A stretch of DNA of 44,991 bases from the NCBI GenBank assembly GCA_022760335.1, contig JALEGE010000176.1:1-44991 (forward strand), in the 5' to 3' direction. A program made the position numbers and the translations under genes. The notes beneath the pieces were generated by a model, which was not told the DNA's origin, searched no databases, and worked only from the letters and a program-made list of their open reading frames with translations. Source of the DNA: Hyphomonadaceae bacterium. GTDB taxonomy: Bacteria > Pseudomonadota > Alphaproteobacteria > Caulobacterales > Hyphomonadaceae. Of the stretch, positions 34,319-43,614 are shown piece by piece (the stretch's first letter is position 1; each line of letters starts with the position of its first letter).

Positions 34319-34635
34319 CAGATCGTCGCGCCGCCGCCAAACGAGAAGAAGGACAGGAAAAAGCTCGTCGCTGTGAACGCGATGGAGAGACCAAAGACGA
34401 TCTGGATGAGTTTGCGGAAGCCGCCGCCGGTATCGCCGAACGCCAGCGTCAGGCCGGTGATGATGATGGCGAGCGTGCCGACGATCTTGGCCACCGGCCC
34501 CTCGATCGACTGGAGGATGGAATCGAGGGGCGCTTCCCAGGGCATGCCGGACCCGGCCGCATGGGCGGGACCAACAAGGACGATGAGACCGAGCGTGATT
34601 GCGAGTGCGCGGCAAATGTTTTTCGTCAGGGTCAT
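34318..34635 (-). CDS. trbC: Conjugal transfer pilin TrbC (VirB2-like)
   Basis: This 105-aa pre-pilin has an N-terminal signal (ALAITLGLIVLVGPAHAAG) and two hydrophobic segments (VAKIVGTLAIIITGLTLAFG and LIQIVFGLSIAFTATSFFLSFFSF). TrbC pilins are processed and, in RP4, cyclised. It overlaps trbB by ATGA. The matching peptidase (TraF) is not seen in the window. Confidence 0.93.
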   Translation of the reverse strand: MTLTKNICRALAITLGLIVLVGPAHAAGSGMPWEAPLDSILQSIEGPVAKIVGTLAIIITGLTLAFGDTGGGFRKLIQIVFGLSIAFTATSFFLSFFSFGGGATI

Positions 34636-35624
34636 GATGAGCTTCCTTTCAGTTTGACGATTTGGCTGACGGGTGAGGAAAATGGCTCCAGGCGGTAGTC
34701 GTCGGCCTCGCGGCCAAGCACCCGGCTGATTGTCCGTATCCGGCGTTCCGGTCCGCGCCCTGCGATGAACACGATGAGATCGATGGCTTCGGCGATCAGG
34801 GCGTGCGGAGTCTGCGCCGTCACTTCCGACACAAGCTGTTCAAGCCGTTGGAGACCGCCGCCAGCGGAGTTGGCGTGAATGGTGGCGATTCCACCCGGAT
34901 GGCCCGTGTTCCAGGCTTTGAGCATGTCGAGGGCTTCGCCGCCGCGAACTTCGCCGACGATAATCCGGTCGGGTCGCAGCCGAAGCGTCGAGCGAACGAG
35001 ATCGGCCATGGCGACAGCGCCGGCCTGAGTCCGCAGATTGACCTTGTCGTTGGCTTCGCATTGCAGCTCGCGCGTATCTTCGAGGATCACCACGCGGTCG
35101 CCGCTCAATGCGACCTCTGCAAGCAAGGCGTTTGCAAGGGTGGTTTTGCCCGACCCGGTGCCGCCGACGATCAGGATGTTCATGGCGTCGTAGACGGCGG
35201 CCCTGAGCGCGTCGGCGTCTTCTGCACTTGTCACGCCAGTCTCGACATAATCGTCGAGCGTGAAGACGCGGGCGGCGGGCTTCCGAATGGAAAAGCACGG
35301 CGCCGTGGTCACTGGCGGGATGACGCCCTCGAAGCGTTCTCCCCCGCCCGGCAGCTCGGCGCTGACAATGGGGTGGAGCCTGTCCACTTCCTGACCGATA
35401 TGGCTGCCGACGACGCGAATGACCCGTTCGGCTTCCGCAGCGGGCATGACGGCCCCCGTCTCCATGCGGCCGCCGCCATGGGCGTCGATCCAGACCTTGC
35501 CATCGGGATTGACCATCACTTCGACAATGGCTGGATCATCCAGCGCCTCGACGACAGCCGGTCCCATGGCGGTTTTCAGCATGGTCTCGGTTCGAAGGTA
35601 GGTTTGCGCGCGCGCGTCAGGCAT
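34632..35624 (-). CDS. trbB: Conjugal transfer ATPase TrbB (VirB11-like)
   Basis: This roughly 330-aa hexameric cytoplasmic ATPase shows an N-terminal DPAIVEVMVNPDGKVWID stretch, Walker A VGGTGSGKTTL, the Asp box VVILEDTRELQ, Walker B-like RPDRIIVGEVRGGEALDML and the His box HPGGIATIHANSAGG, all VirB11 landmarks. I prefer the ATG at 35624 (7 nt after GGGAG) to the one at 35630, which touches it. Its start overlaps the RHH gene's end. Confidence 0.94.
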   Translation of the reverse strand: MPDARAQTYLRTETMLKTAMGPAVVEALDDPAIVEVMVNPDGKVWIDAHGGGRMETGAVMPAAEAERVIRVVGSHIGQEVDRLHPIVSAELPGGGERFEGVIPPVTTAPCFSIRKPAARVFTLDDYVETGVTSAEDADALRAAVYDAMNILIVGGTGSGKTTLANALLAEVALSGDRVVILEDTRELQCEANDKVNLRTQAGAVAMADLVRSTLRLRPDRIIVGEVRGGEALDMLKAWNTGHPGGIATIHANSAGGGLQRLEQLVSEVTAQTPHALIAEAIDLIVFIAGRGPERRIRTISRVLGREADDYRLEPFSSPVSQIVKLKGSSS

Positions 35625-36108
35625 CGGCATGCTCCCGCTCCGGCGCCGGATCGTGCAGGCGCATCAATTCGTCCTTGGTGAAGAAGGCGCTCTCGTCGGA
35701 CATGACATCCTGGAGTGCGGCGAAGATGACGGTCTCGCCGTCCGCGAGGACGGTTCGCAGGCTCTCAATAAAGCGCTCGAAGCGCGCAGCGCCCTGCGCC
35801 TGGGCGGCGCGCTTGTCTGCATCCGGCACGGGGGGGATGACCGTCAGGAAGTAGCGAACGAACAGCGCAAAGGCTTCCGCTGTGATAACCTGACTGCGAT
35901 TGAGGCTTTCGGCCTGCCGGGTCATGCGGTCGAGGCGCCGGATCAGCGCGGCGTCCCGTTTGACTTCATGTTCGCCCATGAAAAACGCGGTGAGGGCGTC
36001 GTTGACGATCTGGGATTCATTCGATCCCGGACGTTTCGCCAGCGCCTTCAAACGTGCGTGATTGAGGGGGTCGATATAGGACCAGATGCGGGGTTTGGTG
36101 GAGGGCAT
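35617..36108 (-). CDS. Ribbon-helix-helix (CopG-like) protein between traG and trbB
   Basis: This 163-aa protein opens with an RHH-type segment (RIWSYIDPLNHARLKALAKRPGSNESQIVNDALTAFF, about 6-43) and continues with long charged helices. It is the CopG-family gene that stands between traG and trbB in many alphaproteobacterial Ti/ICE-type operons. It likely binds DNA, perhaps to regulate the operon or help the relaxosome. It begins 3 nt downstream of the traG stop. Confidence 0.85.
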   Translation of the reverse strand: MPSTKPRIWSYIDPLNHARLKALAKRPGSNESQIVNDALTAFFMGEHEVKRDAALIRRLDRMTRQAESLNRSQVITAEAFALFVRYFLTVIPPVPDADKRAAQAQGAARFERFIESLRTVLADGETVIFAALQDVMSDESAFFTKDELMRLHDPAPEREHADA

Positions 36109-36111
36109 CGT

Positions 36112-38139
36112 TCAAAAATCCATCAAGTCAATCTTGGGGGTTCCCTTGTCGACGCCGTAAGCGCGGCGCGCGGTGTCGGTCGCACGGGCGAGGTCCGCCG
36201 CGCGTTTGATCGCAACCTCATCGCTATCGCTGACAGGCGTATCGCTGCGATCCTGTTCGGCGGCGTCGATGTCCGATTGCGCAGGCGCGTCGATTTCCGG
36301 TTTCAAATCCTTGCCGCCATCATCCGCATCATGACCGTTCCCGAATGAGGACCGGACGAGACGTTCATCGACCGCGCGGCGCCTGGTGCCCCAATCTTCC
36401 TTGCGAGAGGGCGGCCGGTCCTCATAAGGCGTTCCGCGATCGCCGATCGACGCCGGCGCGCCCACGCGATCGGAGAAATTGGCGTCCTCGAAATATCTGA
36501 GCTTCTTTGCGCGGATTGGCGGCAAGCCGGAAACAAGGACGATCTCGTCATCGGCGGGAAGCTGCATTACCTCACCGGGGGTGAGGAGCTGACGCGCCGT
36601 CTCCTGCCGTGAAACCATGACATGGGCCAGCCAGGGCGCCAGACGGTGTCCGGCATAGTTGCGCATGGCGCGCATTTCGGTCTTGGTGCCGAGGGCGTCG
36701 GATATTCTCTTCGCCGTGCGCTCGTCATTGGTCGCGAAGGCGACACGGACATGGCAATTGTCGAGGATCGAATTGTTTGGCCCATAGGCTTTTTCGATTT
36801 GATTGAGAGACTGGGCGATCAGAAATGCGCGCAAGCCGTAACCCGCCATGAAGGCCAAGGCGCTCTCGAAGAAGTCGAGCCGGCCGAGCGCAGGAAACTC
36901 GTCGAGCATCAACAAGACTTGTCGCCGGCGATCGCCATCGATCTGGCCGTCCAGTTTCTCGGTCAACCGGCGGCCGATCTGGTTGAGAATGAGCCGGACG
37001 AGCGGCTTGGTGCGTGAAATGTCTGAAGGCGGAACAACGAGGTAAAGCGAGACCGGCTTTTGCGCATCGATCAGGTCCGCGATGCGCCAGTCGCAAGCAG
37101 ATGTCACCTCCGCCACGGTTGGGTCGCGATAGAGACCTAAGAAGCTCATTGCCGTGGACAGAACGCCGGACCGCTCATTCTCTGACTTATTCAGAAGCTC
37201 GCGGGCGGCTTGCGCGACCACGGGATGCGGCCGCGCTTCTCCATCGTCGCCCAAATGGTTCGTGGACATCATGACCCAGAGGGTCTTCTCGAAGGGGCGG
37301 TCGGGATCGGACAGAAAGCGCGCGACCTGCGCGAGCGTCTTTTCTTTCTCGGCGTAGAGAACATGCAGGATGGCGCCGACCAACAGAGCGTGGCCGGTCT
37401 TCTCCCAATGGGTGCGCCGCTCCAGGGCGCCTTCAGGATCGACCAGAATGTCCGCAATGTTCTGGACGTCGCGAACCTCGTTCGCGCCTTTGCGGACCTC
37501 CAGTAGCGGGTTGTATTTGGCGCTGCCGGCGTTGGTCGGATCGAACAGAAGGCAATGAGAGAATTTCGAGCGCCATCCGGACGTGAGTTGCCAGTTCTCA
37601 CCCTTGATGTCGTGAATGACGGCGCTTTGCGTCCAACTCAGTAGGGTTGGAACAACGAGACCAACGCCCTTGCCGGATCGCGTCGGCGCGAACGCCATGA
37701 CATGTTCAGGGCCGTCATGACGAAGATAGTCGTCATCGAAGCGCCCAAGAAAAACGCCGGAAGGCTTGAGCATACCGGATGTCTGCAAGTCCTTGCGGGC
37801 GGCCCAGCGTGACGATCCGTATGTCGTGAGATTCTTGGCCTGCCTTCCGCGCCAGACCGAGCCTATGGCGGCGACGAATGCACCGAGAAATCCGCTGCCG
37901 GCTGCAATGGCGCCGCCTCTTGCGAATACGCCGGGCGCGTAAGCGTCGAAGGCGTACCACCATTCAAAGAGGCGCCACGGATAGTAGACGGGGGTCTCGC
38001 CAACATAGAACCACGCCGGTCCGAGATAGGCGTCATAGGAAAACTGCGCAGCGACCCATTGCGTTGACAGCCAGACACCGCAAACAATCGTGGCAAGCAC
38101 GATAATAATCTGTCCAATGAGTATTGATTGCGGTGACAC
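36112..38139 (-). CDS. traG: Type IV coupling protein TraG (VirD4-like)
   Basis: This 675-aa ATPase is anchored by N-terminal helices (IGQIIIVLATIVCGVWLSTQWVA and GAIAAGSGFLGAFVAAIGSVW). The hexameric motor has Walker A FAPTRSGKGVGLVVPTLLSW and Walker B VLLMLDEFPALGRL, then AFLIAQSLNQIEKAYG. It carries relaxase-bound DNA to the secretion channel. It starts at GTG 38139 and opens the operon traG-RHH-trbBCDEJLFGI-DUF2274-DUF736. The acidic, charged tail of about 120 residues is non-conserved. Confidence 0.95.
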   Translation of the reverse strand: MSPQSILIGQIIIVLATIVCGVWLSTQWVAAQFSYDAYLGPAWFYVGETPVYYPWRLFEWWYAFDAYAPGVFARGGAIAAGSGFLGAFVAAIGSVWRGRQAKNLTTYGSSRWAARKDLQTSGMLKPSGVFLGRFDDDYLRHDGPEHVMAFAPTRSGKGVGLVVPTLLSWTQSAVIHDIKGENWQLTSGWRSKFSHCLLFDPTNAGSAKYNPLLEVRKGANEVRDVQNIADILVDPEGALERRTHWEKTGHALLVGAILHVLYAEKEKTLAQVARFLSDPDRPFEKTLWVMMSTNHLGDDGEARPHPVVAQAARELLNKSENERSGVLSTAMSFLGLYRDPTVAEVTSACDWRIADLIDAQKPVSLYLVVPPSDISRTKPLVRLILNQIGRRLTEKLDGQIDGDRRRQVLLMLDEFPALGRLDFFESALAFMAGYGLRAFLIAQSLNQIEKAYGPNNSILDNCHVRVAFATNDERTAKRISDALGTKTEMRAMRNYAGHRLAPWLAHVMVSRQETARQLLTPGEVMQLPADDEIVLVSGLPPIRAKKLRYFEDANFSDRVGAPASIGDRGTPYEDRPPSRKEDWGTRRRAVDERLVRSSFGNGHDADDGGKDLKPEIDAPAQSDIDAAEQDRSDTPVSDSDEVAIKRAADLARATDTARRAYGVDKGTPKIDLMDF

Positions 38140-38425
38140 GTAACGTCCTCATGAAATCTGATGAGGACAGCTTCGTGCTTGGAGCAAGGACTCGTCTACT
38201 CCGGAAAGAGTATAGAAATTTAAGTGTTTTCAGGGTGGTGAGCGGAAGATTTCGTATTCTTGATTTTTGCCGCAAGCATGATTGGACTATTTACGGAAAA
38301 CCAAATGTGGCGATAGCCGAGATATGGGGATCGGAGAAAAATCGAGGATATATCAGGTTTACTCGCGGCGCCGCGGCACGCATTCGCTCTGAAGGTCAGC
38401 GTTTTTGAAATCACAAAATGTGACT
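38140..38425. other. AT-rich spacer upstream of traG
   Basis: These 286 nt have lower GC than the flanking genes and no ORF I trust. A plus-strand frame at 38151-38408 has no ribosome site, and its predicted product (VFRVVSGRFRILDFCRKHDWTIYG) is unlike any known family. The spacer probably carries the promoter of the conjugation operon and possibly remains of lost transfer genes; no oriT could be recognised. Confidence 0.4.
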
Positions 38426-38668
38426 TCAAACCTTCTCATCCGAGCGCCGGTCCAATTCATACAATATTCCCAGACCGCCTTGCGGGTCGCCACATGCAGC
38501 GCGCGAACGAAAGCGCGTCTCGGCATCAAACTCTGGAACAGCTCTCGTTGCGAACGCTTCAATCAATCCGTCGAGGCTGACGCCGCAATGCGCCGCCACG
38601 ATTTTCAAACGCTCATACTGGCCGTTCGGCAGGCGGATGGTGGGCACACTTGTATTGGATGTTTGCAT
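38426..38668 (-). CDS. Small ribbon-helix-helix-like protein after vapC
   Basis: This 80-aa protein reads VPTIRLPNGQYERLKIVAAHCGVSLDGLIEAFATRAV, a strand-helix-helix of RHH type, with a disordered C-terminal half. It lies 26 nt after the VapC-like gene on the same strand and has GGAG 10 nt before the ATG. It may be a further antitoxin or a regulator of the island; no partner toxin is evident besides VapC, which has its own AbrB-type antitoxin. Confidence 0.55.
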   Translation of the reverse strand: MQTSNTSVPTIRLPNGQYERLKIVAAHCGVSLDGLIEAFATRAVPEFDAETRFRSRAACGDPQGGLGILYELDRRSDEKV

Positions 38669-38694
38669 TCCGTAATGTCTCCATTCTGTCTCGC

Positions 38695-39102
38695 TCAGAC
38701 GACCGGCGTCAGCAATTTCATGCCCGCCTCATTTGAGGCTTTGCGGTCAAACGTCACCGTTTCCTGCGCGCCGGCCAGAGCGGCAGTCTGTGCGATGAAC
38801 GTATCCGCGAAATCGACTGCGTTTGAACCGCGATACACAGCCAGCGCGCGATAGGCCGCTTCCGCATTTTCCAGAATCAATTCCTGCGACCGCAACAGTC
38901 CTTCAACAGCGTTCGCGATATCTTCGCGCGAGGTTTTATAAGCTCGGGCCAGGACCCAGCTTATCTCCGCCAAAACGACGGCGCTGATGAAACCGGGATT
39001 GTCAGCGCTCAAGCTCTCCATCAACCGGGTCGCGGCCGGCGATTGTTCGTCATCGTCCTGGACGAGAAATCTGACGACCACATTGGTGTCGATCCCGATC
39101 AA
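38695..39102 (-). CDS. vapC: VapC-like PIN-domain toxin (ribonuclease)
   Basis: This 135-aa PIN-domain protein begins MIGIDTNVVVRFLVQDDDEQ, with the first acidic residue at Asp5. Glu in AEISWVLARAY, and Asp in NAVDFADTFIAQ and TFDRKA, complete the acidic metal site expected of VapC endoribonucleases. It overlaps the AbrB-like antitoxin gene by ATGA. Its likely role is stabilising the island. Confidence 0.9.
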   Translation of the reverse strand: MIGIDTNVVVRFLVQDDDEQSPAATRLMESLSADNPGFISAVVLAEISWVLARAYKTSREDIANAVEGLLRSQELILENAEAAYRALAVYRGSNAVDFADTFIAQTAALAGAQETVTFDRKASNEAGMKLLTPVV

Positions 39103-39338
39103 TGGCCTGTGGCTCCATTGGCGATCGCCTCGTCCATATCCTCAAGGGAGACAGGTTCTTTCGGTTTTCGAATGAGCCCCTTCAGAGTCTTGACGGAGTG
39201 CGTCGCTGCCAACACGGCAAAGTTGCCGTCCTCCATCTGAACGAAATCCACCCGATCGCCGGGGCCTACGCCGAGCGCCAGCCGCACATCCTTCGGCAGA
39301 GTCAATTGCCCCTTCGATGTCAAAGTCGCCGTGCTCAT
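39099..39338 (-). CDS. vapB: AbrB/SpoVT-type antitoxin (VapB-like)
   Basis: This 79-aa protein starts MSTATLTSKGQLTLPKDVRLALGVGPGDRVDFVQ, the swapped-hairpin AbrB domain of many VapB/MazE antitoxins, and has an acidic C-terminal tail that should bind the toxin. The ribosome site AAGGAGG lies shortly upstream, within the repeats of its own probable operator (39345-39377). Confidence 0.9.
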   Translation of the reverse strand: MSTATLTSKGQLTLPKDVRLALGVGPGDRVDFVQMEDGNFAVLAATHSVKTLKGLIRKPKEPVSLEDMDEAIANGATGH

Positions 39339-39344
39339 GACCGT

Positions 39345-39377
39345 CCTCCTTACTTTATGTAAGGATAAATGTAAGGA
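39345..39377 (-). promoter_or_regulatory. Probable vapBC operator repeats
   Basis: CTTAC (39349-39353) and GTAAG (39359-39363) flank TTTAT as a perfect inverted repeat. ATGTAAGGA is repeated directly at 39357-39365 and 39369-39377, 12 nt apart. The repeats overlap the ribosome site of vapB, as expected for autoregulation by the antitoxin-toxin complex. Confidence 0.55.
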
Positions 39378-39677
39378 ACGCGCAAACTTCTGTCAAGGCG
39401 CCCCCCCCCCCGCAATGTCGTCAGTAGCCGTCCGTAGCCACACGTGGCTACACGCAATCCAGACCCAACATGAAGGGTTGTTGCACTCGACCCCCTTTCC
39501 GCGAGCCAGCCGCCAACTGATTCCGCCGCCCCGGACGAGACCGCTCACCGACTTGCTGAGATTACAGTCCATCACCTCCCGCCATGGGACAAGGGCAAAA
39601 TCGCCCGCGCTCGATGACGGCTCACTTGCCGCGCGGCCGCTCAACCGCCTGAATGTACACTCCATTGACGTGCCCGG
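39378..39677. other. Non-coding stretch with an 11-C run and a palindrome
   Basis: No convincing gene is seen. The stretch holds 11 consecutive C (39401-39411) and a near-perfect palindrome GTAGCCAC-AC-GTGGCTAC (39434-39451). A minus-strand frame of 109 codons (39393-39722) has no initiating context and no known family. This is a candidate boundary zone of the accessory island, though no direct repeat to the left end was found by eye. Confidence 0.45.
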
Positions 39678-39878
39678 ATGACGGCGAGCGAACCGAGGCG
39701 ATGGAGAGAACGTCTTTCGCAATCGCGAACCAATCTGGCGTTGTTTGCCCTGACACTGGCGCTCACCGTACTCAGCGACTTCACAATTGCGATTGTCGTG
39801 AGCAGCAGCATCGGGCTGGCTTTGCGACTTCGCCGCCGAAACCTACCGCCGATCGATTGGACGACGCCGGAACGGTAG
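39678..39878 (+). pseudogene. Remnant of a SulP-type anion transporter (C-terminal membrane helix)
   Basis: This 66-codon frame reads SRTNLALFALTLALTVLSDFTIAIVVSSSIGLALRLRRRN. It closely resembles the last transmembrane helix of SulP sulfate/bicarbonate permeases (pattern L-T-V-x-x-D-[LF]-T-x-A-I-x-V-G-x-x-x-A), where the charged RRR turn leads to the STAS domain. Both the preceding helices and the STAS domain are absent, so it is probably a decayed gene. A short single-helix membrane protein is the alternative. Confidence 0.4.
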
Positions 39879-39964
39879 CACAGCGTGACCAACACGGCTA
39901 AAGTAAAGAAGGCCGAGTCGTGACATTGGCAACGCACACGGACTCGCGAATTTCCTCCAGTAAG

Positions 39965-41293
39965 TTAGTCTTGCGCATAGTGACCTTCTTTCTGGTCTCC
40001 TGATTTGCGGTGTCTCAGGTAGAAAATCTCGAAGCCGAACACGGCGAGAATTCCGATCACTGAAACCCAGATAATCATTGGGTCTTGCTGGAACTTGATG
40101 ACGGCGAATGCGCCAAGCACGAGCACGTCCAGTATGATAGCACTCACCAGCACCCACGCCTTTGCGCCAATGTCTTCTCGCAAGTGTCGGAAGACTCCCC
40201 AGTGCACGGCGATATCCATCACCAGATAGAAGATCGCGCCCATGGAGGCGATGCGGCTGAGGTCAAAAAGCGCCGCCAACAGGCTTGCGCATACAACCGT
40301 GTAGACCAGCGTATGTTTCTGGATATTGCCAGGCATGCCGAAATGACGGTGTGGAATGAGCTTCATGTCGGTCAGCATGGCGAGCATGCGCGAAACAGCG
40401 AATACGCTTGCAAGAATTCCTGATGCGGTCGCCACGATCGCAATGAGCACAGTGAAACTCATGCCGTATCCGCCAAGCGCAGGACGCGCCGCTTCGGCAA
40501 GCGAGTAATTCTTCGCCTGTACTATTTCCTCGACGCTCAATGACGCACCAACCGCAAAGCTCACGACCAGGTAGACGATAAGGCAGATGGCCAGAGAGGT
40601 GATGATGGCGCGCCCGACATTTTTGTGCGGGTCCTGTACTTCATCGCCGCTGTTGGTGATCGTAGTGAAGCCCTTGTAAGCCAAAATCGCCAGCGCCGTT
40701 CCTGCGAGAAACCCAGCCAGCCCTGAACCGGACCGTGTTTGCTCTCCAGCTTGAAACGAAAAACCGGCAGCACCGAGCGCAGCAAACGCAAATGCGAGGA
40801 TGCCTCCTACTTTCAGGAGGGCGGTCACTTTCGAGAAGGTTCCAATCCAGCGATTTCCGAGCAGATTGACGATGAAGGCAGCGAGGATGAGTCCAACCGC
40901 CAGAACAGGTGTCCAGAAGGCTGCATCAACATTTTCAAACAGGCGAAGCGCATAAGTTCCGAAGGTCCGTGCGACCAGGCTTTCGTTGATGACCATTGAT
41001 AACGCCATCAGGAGCGCACTGCCTGCGGTCATGGCGCTGTGCCCGTAAGCCTTGTGCAGAATCATCGCGATGCCGCCAGCAGACGGGTAAGCGTTCGAGA
41101 CCTTGATGTAGGAATAGGCGCTGAAGCCGCTAATGACTGCGGCGGCGAGAAACGCCAACGGAAACAGGCTCCCCGACAATTCCGCAACCTGTCCGGTGAG
41201 CGCAAAGACCCCCGCGCCGATCATCACGCCGGTTCCCATGGCGACGGTTCCGGCGAGTGTCAGACTTCCTTTTTCGTAGTTCGGTTCTCTCAT
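39965..41293 (-). CDS. APC-family amino acid/polyamine permease
   Basis: This 442-aa inner-membrane transporter has about 12 helices. The first helix has the APC signature GTGVMIGAGVFALTGQVAELSG (about 20-41) with the unwound GAG motif, followed by PSAGGIAMILHKAYG. It belongs to the amino acid permease branch; the substrate cannot be read. It lies 22 nt after the copper ATPase on the same strand, an unusual partner for copA. The last helices are followed by a short basic/acidic tail. Confidence 0.85.
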   Translation of the reverse strand: MREPNYEKGSLTLAGTVAMGTGVMIGAGVFALTGQVAELSGSLFPLAFLAAAVISGFSAYSYIKVSNAYPSAGGIAMILHKAYGHSAMTAGSALLMALSMVINESLVARTFGTYALRLFENVDAAFWTPVLAVGLILAAFIVNLLGNRWIGTFSKVTALLKVGGILAFAFAALGAAGFSFQAGEQTRSGSGLAGFLAGTALAILAYKGFTTITNSGDEVQDPHKNVGRAIITSLAICLIVYLVVSFAVGASLSVEEIVQAKNYSLAEAARPALGGYGMSFTVLIAIVATASGILASVFAVSRMLAMLTDMKLIPHRHFGMPGNIQKHTLVYTVVCASLLAALFDLSRIASMGAIFYLVMDIAVHWGVFRHLREDIGAKAWVLVSAIILDVLVLGAFAVIKFQQDPMIIWVSVIGILAVFGFEIFYLRHRKSGDQKEGHYAQD

Positions 41294-41315
41294 CTCAATT
41301 CTTGTCTTTGAGTCC

Positions 41316-43568
41316 TCACAGTTTCAACGAGCGCAATCGCAATGCGTTGCCGATGACGGAGACAGAAGAAAAGCTCATCGCTGCCGCCGCGATCATCGGA
41401 GACAGCAGCCATCCGAAAAACGGATAAAGCACGCCTGCCGCGATGGGGATGCCCAGCGTGTTGTAGCCAAATGCGAATACCAGGTTCTGGCGGATATTGT
41501 GCATCGTTGCGCGCGAGAGTTCCCGCGCCTTGGCGACGCCGGTCAAATCTCCCCTCACGAGTGTAACGCCCGCACTTTCGATGGCGACATCCGAGCCTGT
41601 GCCCATGGCGATGCCGATATCCGCCTGCGCCAGTGCGGGCGCATCGTTGATGCCGTCACCGGCCATCGCGACGAAGGAACCCTGGCCTTGCAGTTCGCGA
41701 ACGACAGTGTTCTTGTCCTCGGGCGATACGTCGGCACGCACTTCATCGATGCCGACCTTGTTTGCTACCGCTTGCGCCGTTGTTTCATTATCGCCGGTCA
41801 GCATAACGATCTTGAGGCCATCTGCCTTGAGCCGTTTGATCGCTTCGACCGTCGTCGCCTTGATGGGGTCGGCCACACCGATATAGCCAGCGAATTCGCC
41901 ATCAATGGCGGCGAGCATGACGGTTTGGCCGTTTTTCCGGTAGGCATCGGCTTGCTCGCCGACTTCTTCTGACCATACACCAAGACGTTTCATGAGTTTG
42001 GCGTTACCGATTGCGACCTTGCGGCCATCAACGTCGGCCTGAACGCCTTCGCCAGTTGTCGAGGCGAAGGCGCTGGCTTGCAGGAGAGAGAGCCCCTTAT
42101 CTTTCGCGCCGCTCACGATGGCCTGCGCGAGGGGATGCTCGCTCGCCGTTTCGACACTGGCGACCATCGCCAGCAGATCATCCTCCGCAACCCCTTCGGC
42201 AGTCTTGACGGTCTGCAGTTTGGGTTTGCCTTCGGTCAACGTGCCCGTCTTATCGACGACGAGCGTATCGACCTTTTCGAATGTCTCCAGCGCTTCGGCG
42301 TTCTTGATCAGCACGCCTTCGCTCGCGCCTTTGCCGGTGCCGACCATGATGGACATCGGAGTCGCCAGCCCCAGTGCACACGGACATGCGATAATCAGAA
42401 CTGCAACCGCGTTCACGATGGCGTAGGCCATGGCGGGCTCGGGGCCGACTAGCGCCCAGATGATGAAAGTAATGACGGCGATGGCAACGACGGCTGGCAC
42501 GAACCAGGCGGCGACAATATCGACGAGTTTTTGAATCGGTGCGCGGCTGCGCTGGGCTTCGGCTACCATGCGCACAATCTGGGAGAGCAGCGTGTTTTCA
42601 CCCACCCGCGTTGCCTTGACGATGAGCGCGCCCGTTCCGTTCACGGTGCCGCCCGTCACCTGATCTCCGGTCTGCTTTTCGACGGGAATAGACTCGCCCG
42701 TGACCATGCTTTCGTCGAGGGAACTCTTGCCTTCGATGACTTCGCCGTCGACAGGCACTTTTTCACCGGGACGGATGCGGATGCGATCCCCTTCGGACAG
42801 TTCGTCGATGGAAACTTCCTGCTCGTTTCCCTTGTTTTCTATTCGCCAGGCGGTCGGCGGCGTTAGTTCCAGAAGCGCGCGAATAGCGCCGGAGGTCTGG
42901 CTTCTCGCCCGCAATTCCAAGACCTGTCCTAACAGAACAAGCGTGGTGATCACCGCCGCCGCTTCAAAATAGAGAGCGACACCGCCTCCATGTCCTCTGA
43001 AGGCTGGCGGAAAGATGGACGGGAAGAACAAAGCAATCAGCGAATAGACAAACGCAACGCTGACCCCCAGCGCGATTAGCGTGAACATGTTGAGGTTCAT
43101 CGTGCGCAAGGACTGGACGCCACGAACGAAGAACGGCCAGCCGCCCCAGAGCACAACGGGCGTTGCAAGAAGCAATTGCATCAAGCCGCTCCACGGCCCT
43201 GATACCAGATGTGCGATGGCGGGCACCATTTCGCCCATCGCGATGACCAGCAGCGGTAGCGACAGCGCGGCGCTTACCCAGAAGCGCAAGGTCATTTCTC
43301 TTAGCTCGGTGTCGTCCTCTTCACCGGAGGGTGCGCCCTCTGGCTCCAGCGCCATACCGCAAATCGGGCAGCCGGAATTCCGTACATCACGCACTTGCGG
43401 GTGCATCGGGCAAGTCCAGACCGTGCCCGTATATTCTTCCGGCACTTTATCGTAGCGCCCGTCTTTCGGGGCTTCTTCCTGCTTGTGCGCACAGCAGTCA
43501 TGAACGTGCTCATGACGATCGTGCGCGTGGTGGGAATGGTCGTGGTGGTGTTTGTTGTGCTCGGGCAT
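41316..43568 (-). CDS. copA: Copper-translocating P1B-type ATPase
   Basis: This 750-aa inner-membrane Cu(+) exporter has a very His-rich start (residues 4-27, ending HDCCAH) and a heavy-metal binding domain [24 protein letters not shown] (about 51-73), in place of the usual GMxCxxC HMA domain. Eight helices surround the CPC metal site (Cys395-Pro-Cys397). The actuator motif TGES, phosphorylated Asp439 in [14 protein letters not shown] and [22 protein letters not shown] complete the pump. CPC and the late [43 protein letters not shown] support Cu/Ag specificity. A CsoR-like operator sits 47 nt upstream of its start. Confidence 0.95.
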   Translation of the reverse strand: MPEHNKHHHDHSHHAHDRHEHVHDCCAHKQEEAPKDGRYDKVPEEYTGTVWTCPMHPQVRDVRNSGCPICGMALEPEGAPSGEEDDTELREMTLRFWVSAALSLPLLVIAMGEMVPAIAHLVSGPWSGLMQLLLATPVVLWGGWPFFVRGVQSLRTMNLNMFTLIALGVSVAFVYSLIALFFPSIFPPAFRGHGGGVALYFEAAAVITTLVLLGQVLELRARSQTSGAIRALLELTPPTAWRIENKGNEQEVSIDELSEGDRIRIRPGEKVPVDGEVIEGKSSLDESMVTGESIPVEKQTGDQVTGGTVNGTGALIVKATRVGENTLLSQIVRMVAEAQRSRAPIQKLVDIVAAWFVPAVVAIAVITFIIWALVGPEPAMAYAIVNAVAVLIIACPCALGLATPMSIMVGTGKGASEGVLIKNAEALETFEKVDTLVVDKTGTLTEGKPKLQTVKTAEGVAEDDLLAMVASVETASEHPLAQAIVSGAKDKGLSLLQASAFASTTGEGVQADVDGRKVAIGNAKLMKRLGVWSEEVGEQADAYRKNGQTVMLAAIDGEFAGYIGVADPIKATTVEAIKRLKADGLKIVMLTGDNETTAQAVANKVGIDEVRADVSPEDKNTVVRELQGQGSFVAMAGDGINDAPALAQADIGIAMGTGSDVAIESAGVTLVRGDLTGVAKARELSRATMHNIRQNLVFAFGYNTLGIPIAAGVLYPFFGWLLSPMIAAAAMSFSSVSVIGNALRLRSLKL

Positions 43569-43614
43569 GGCGCGTCTTTCATCTGTGGGTTCGTGTGAAC
43601 TCCTTCATATACAT

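Noticed and set aside
38151..38408. Plus-strand small ORF upstream of traG
   Set aside because: No ribosome site, unlike any family, opposite to all neighbours and in an AT-rich spacer.
39393..39722. Minus-strand 109-codon frame across the C-run and palindrome
   Set aside because: Partly homopolymer-encoded, no start context; it could be a fragment of a mobile-element gene but nothing supports this.
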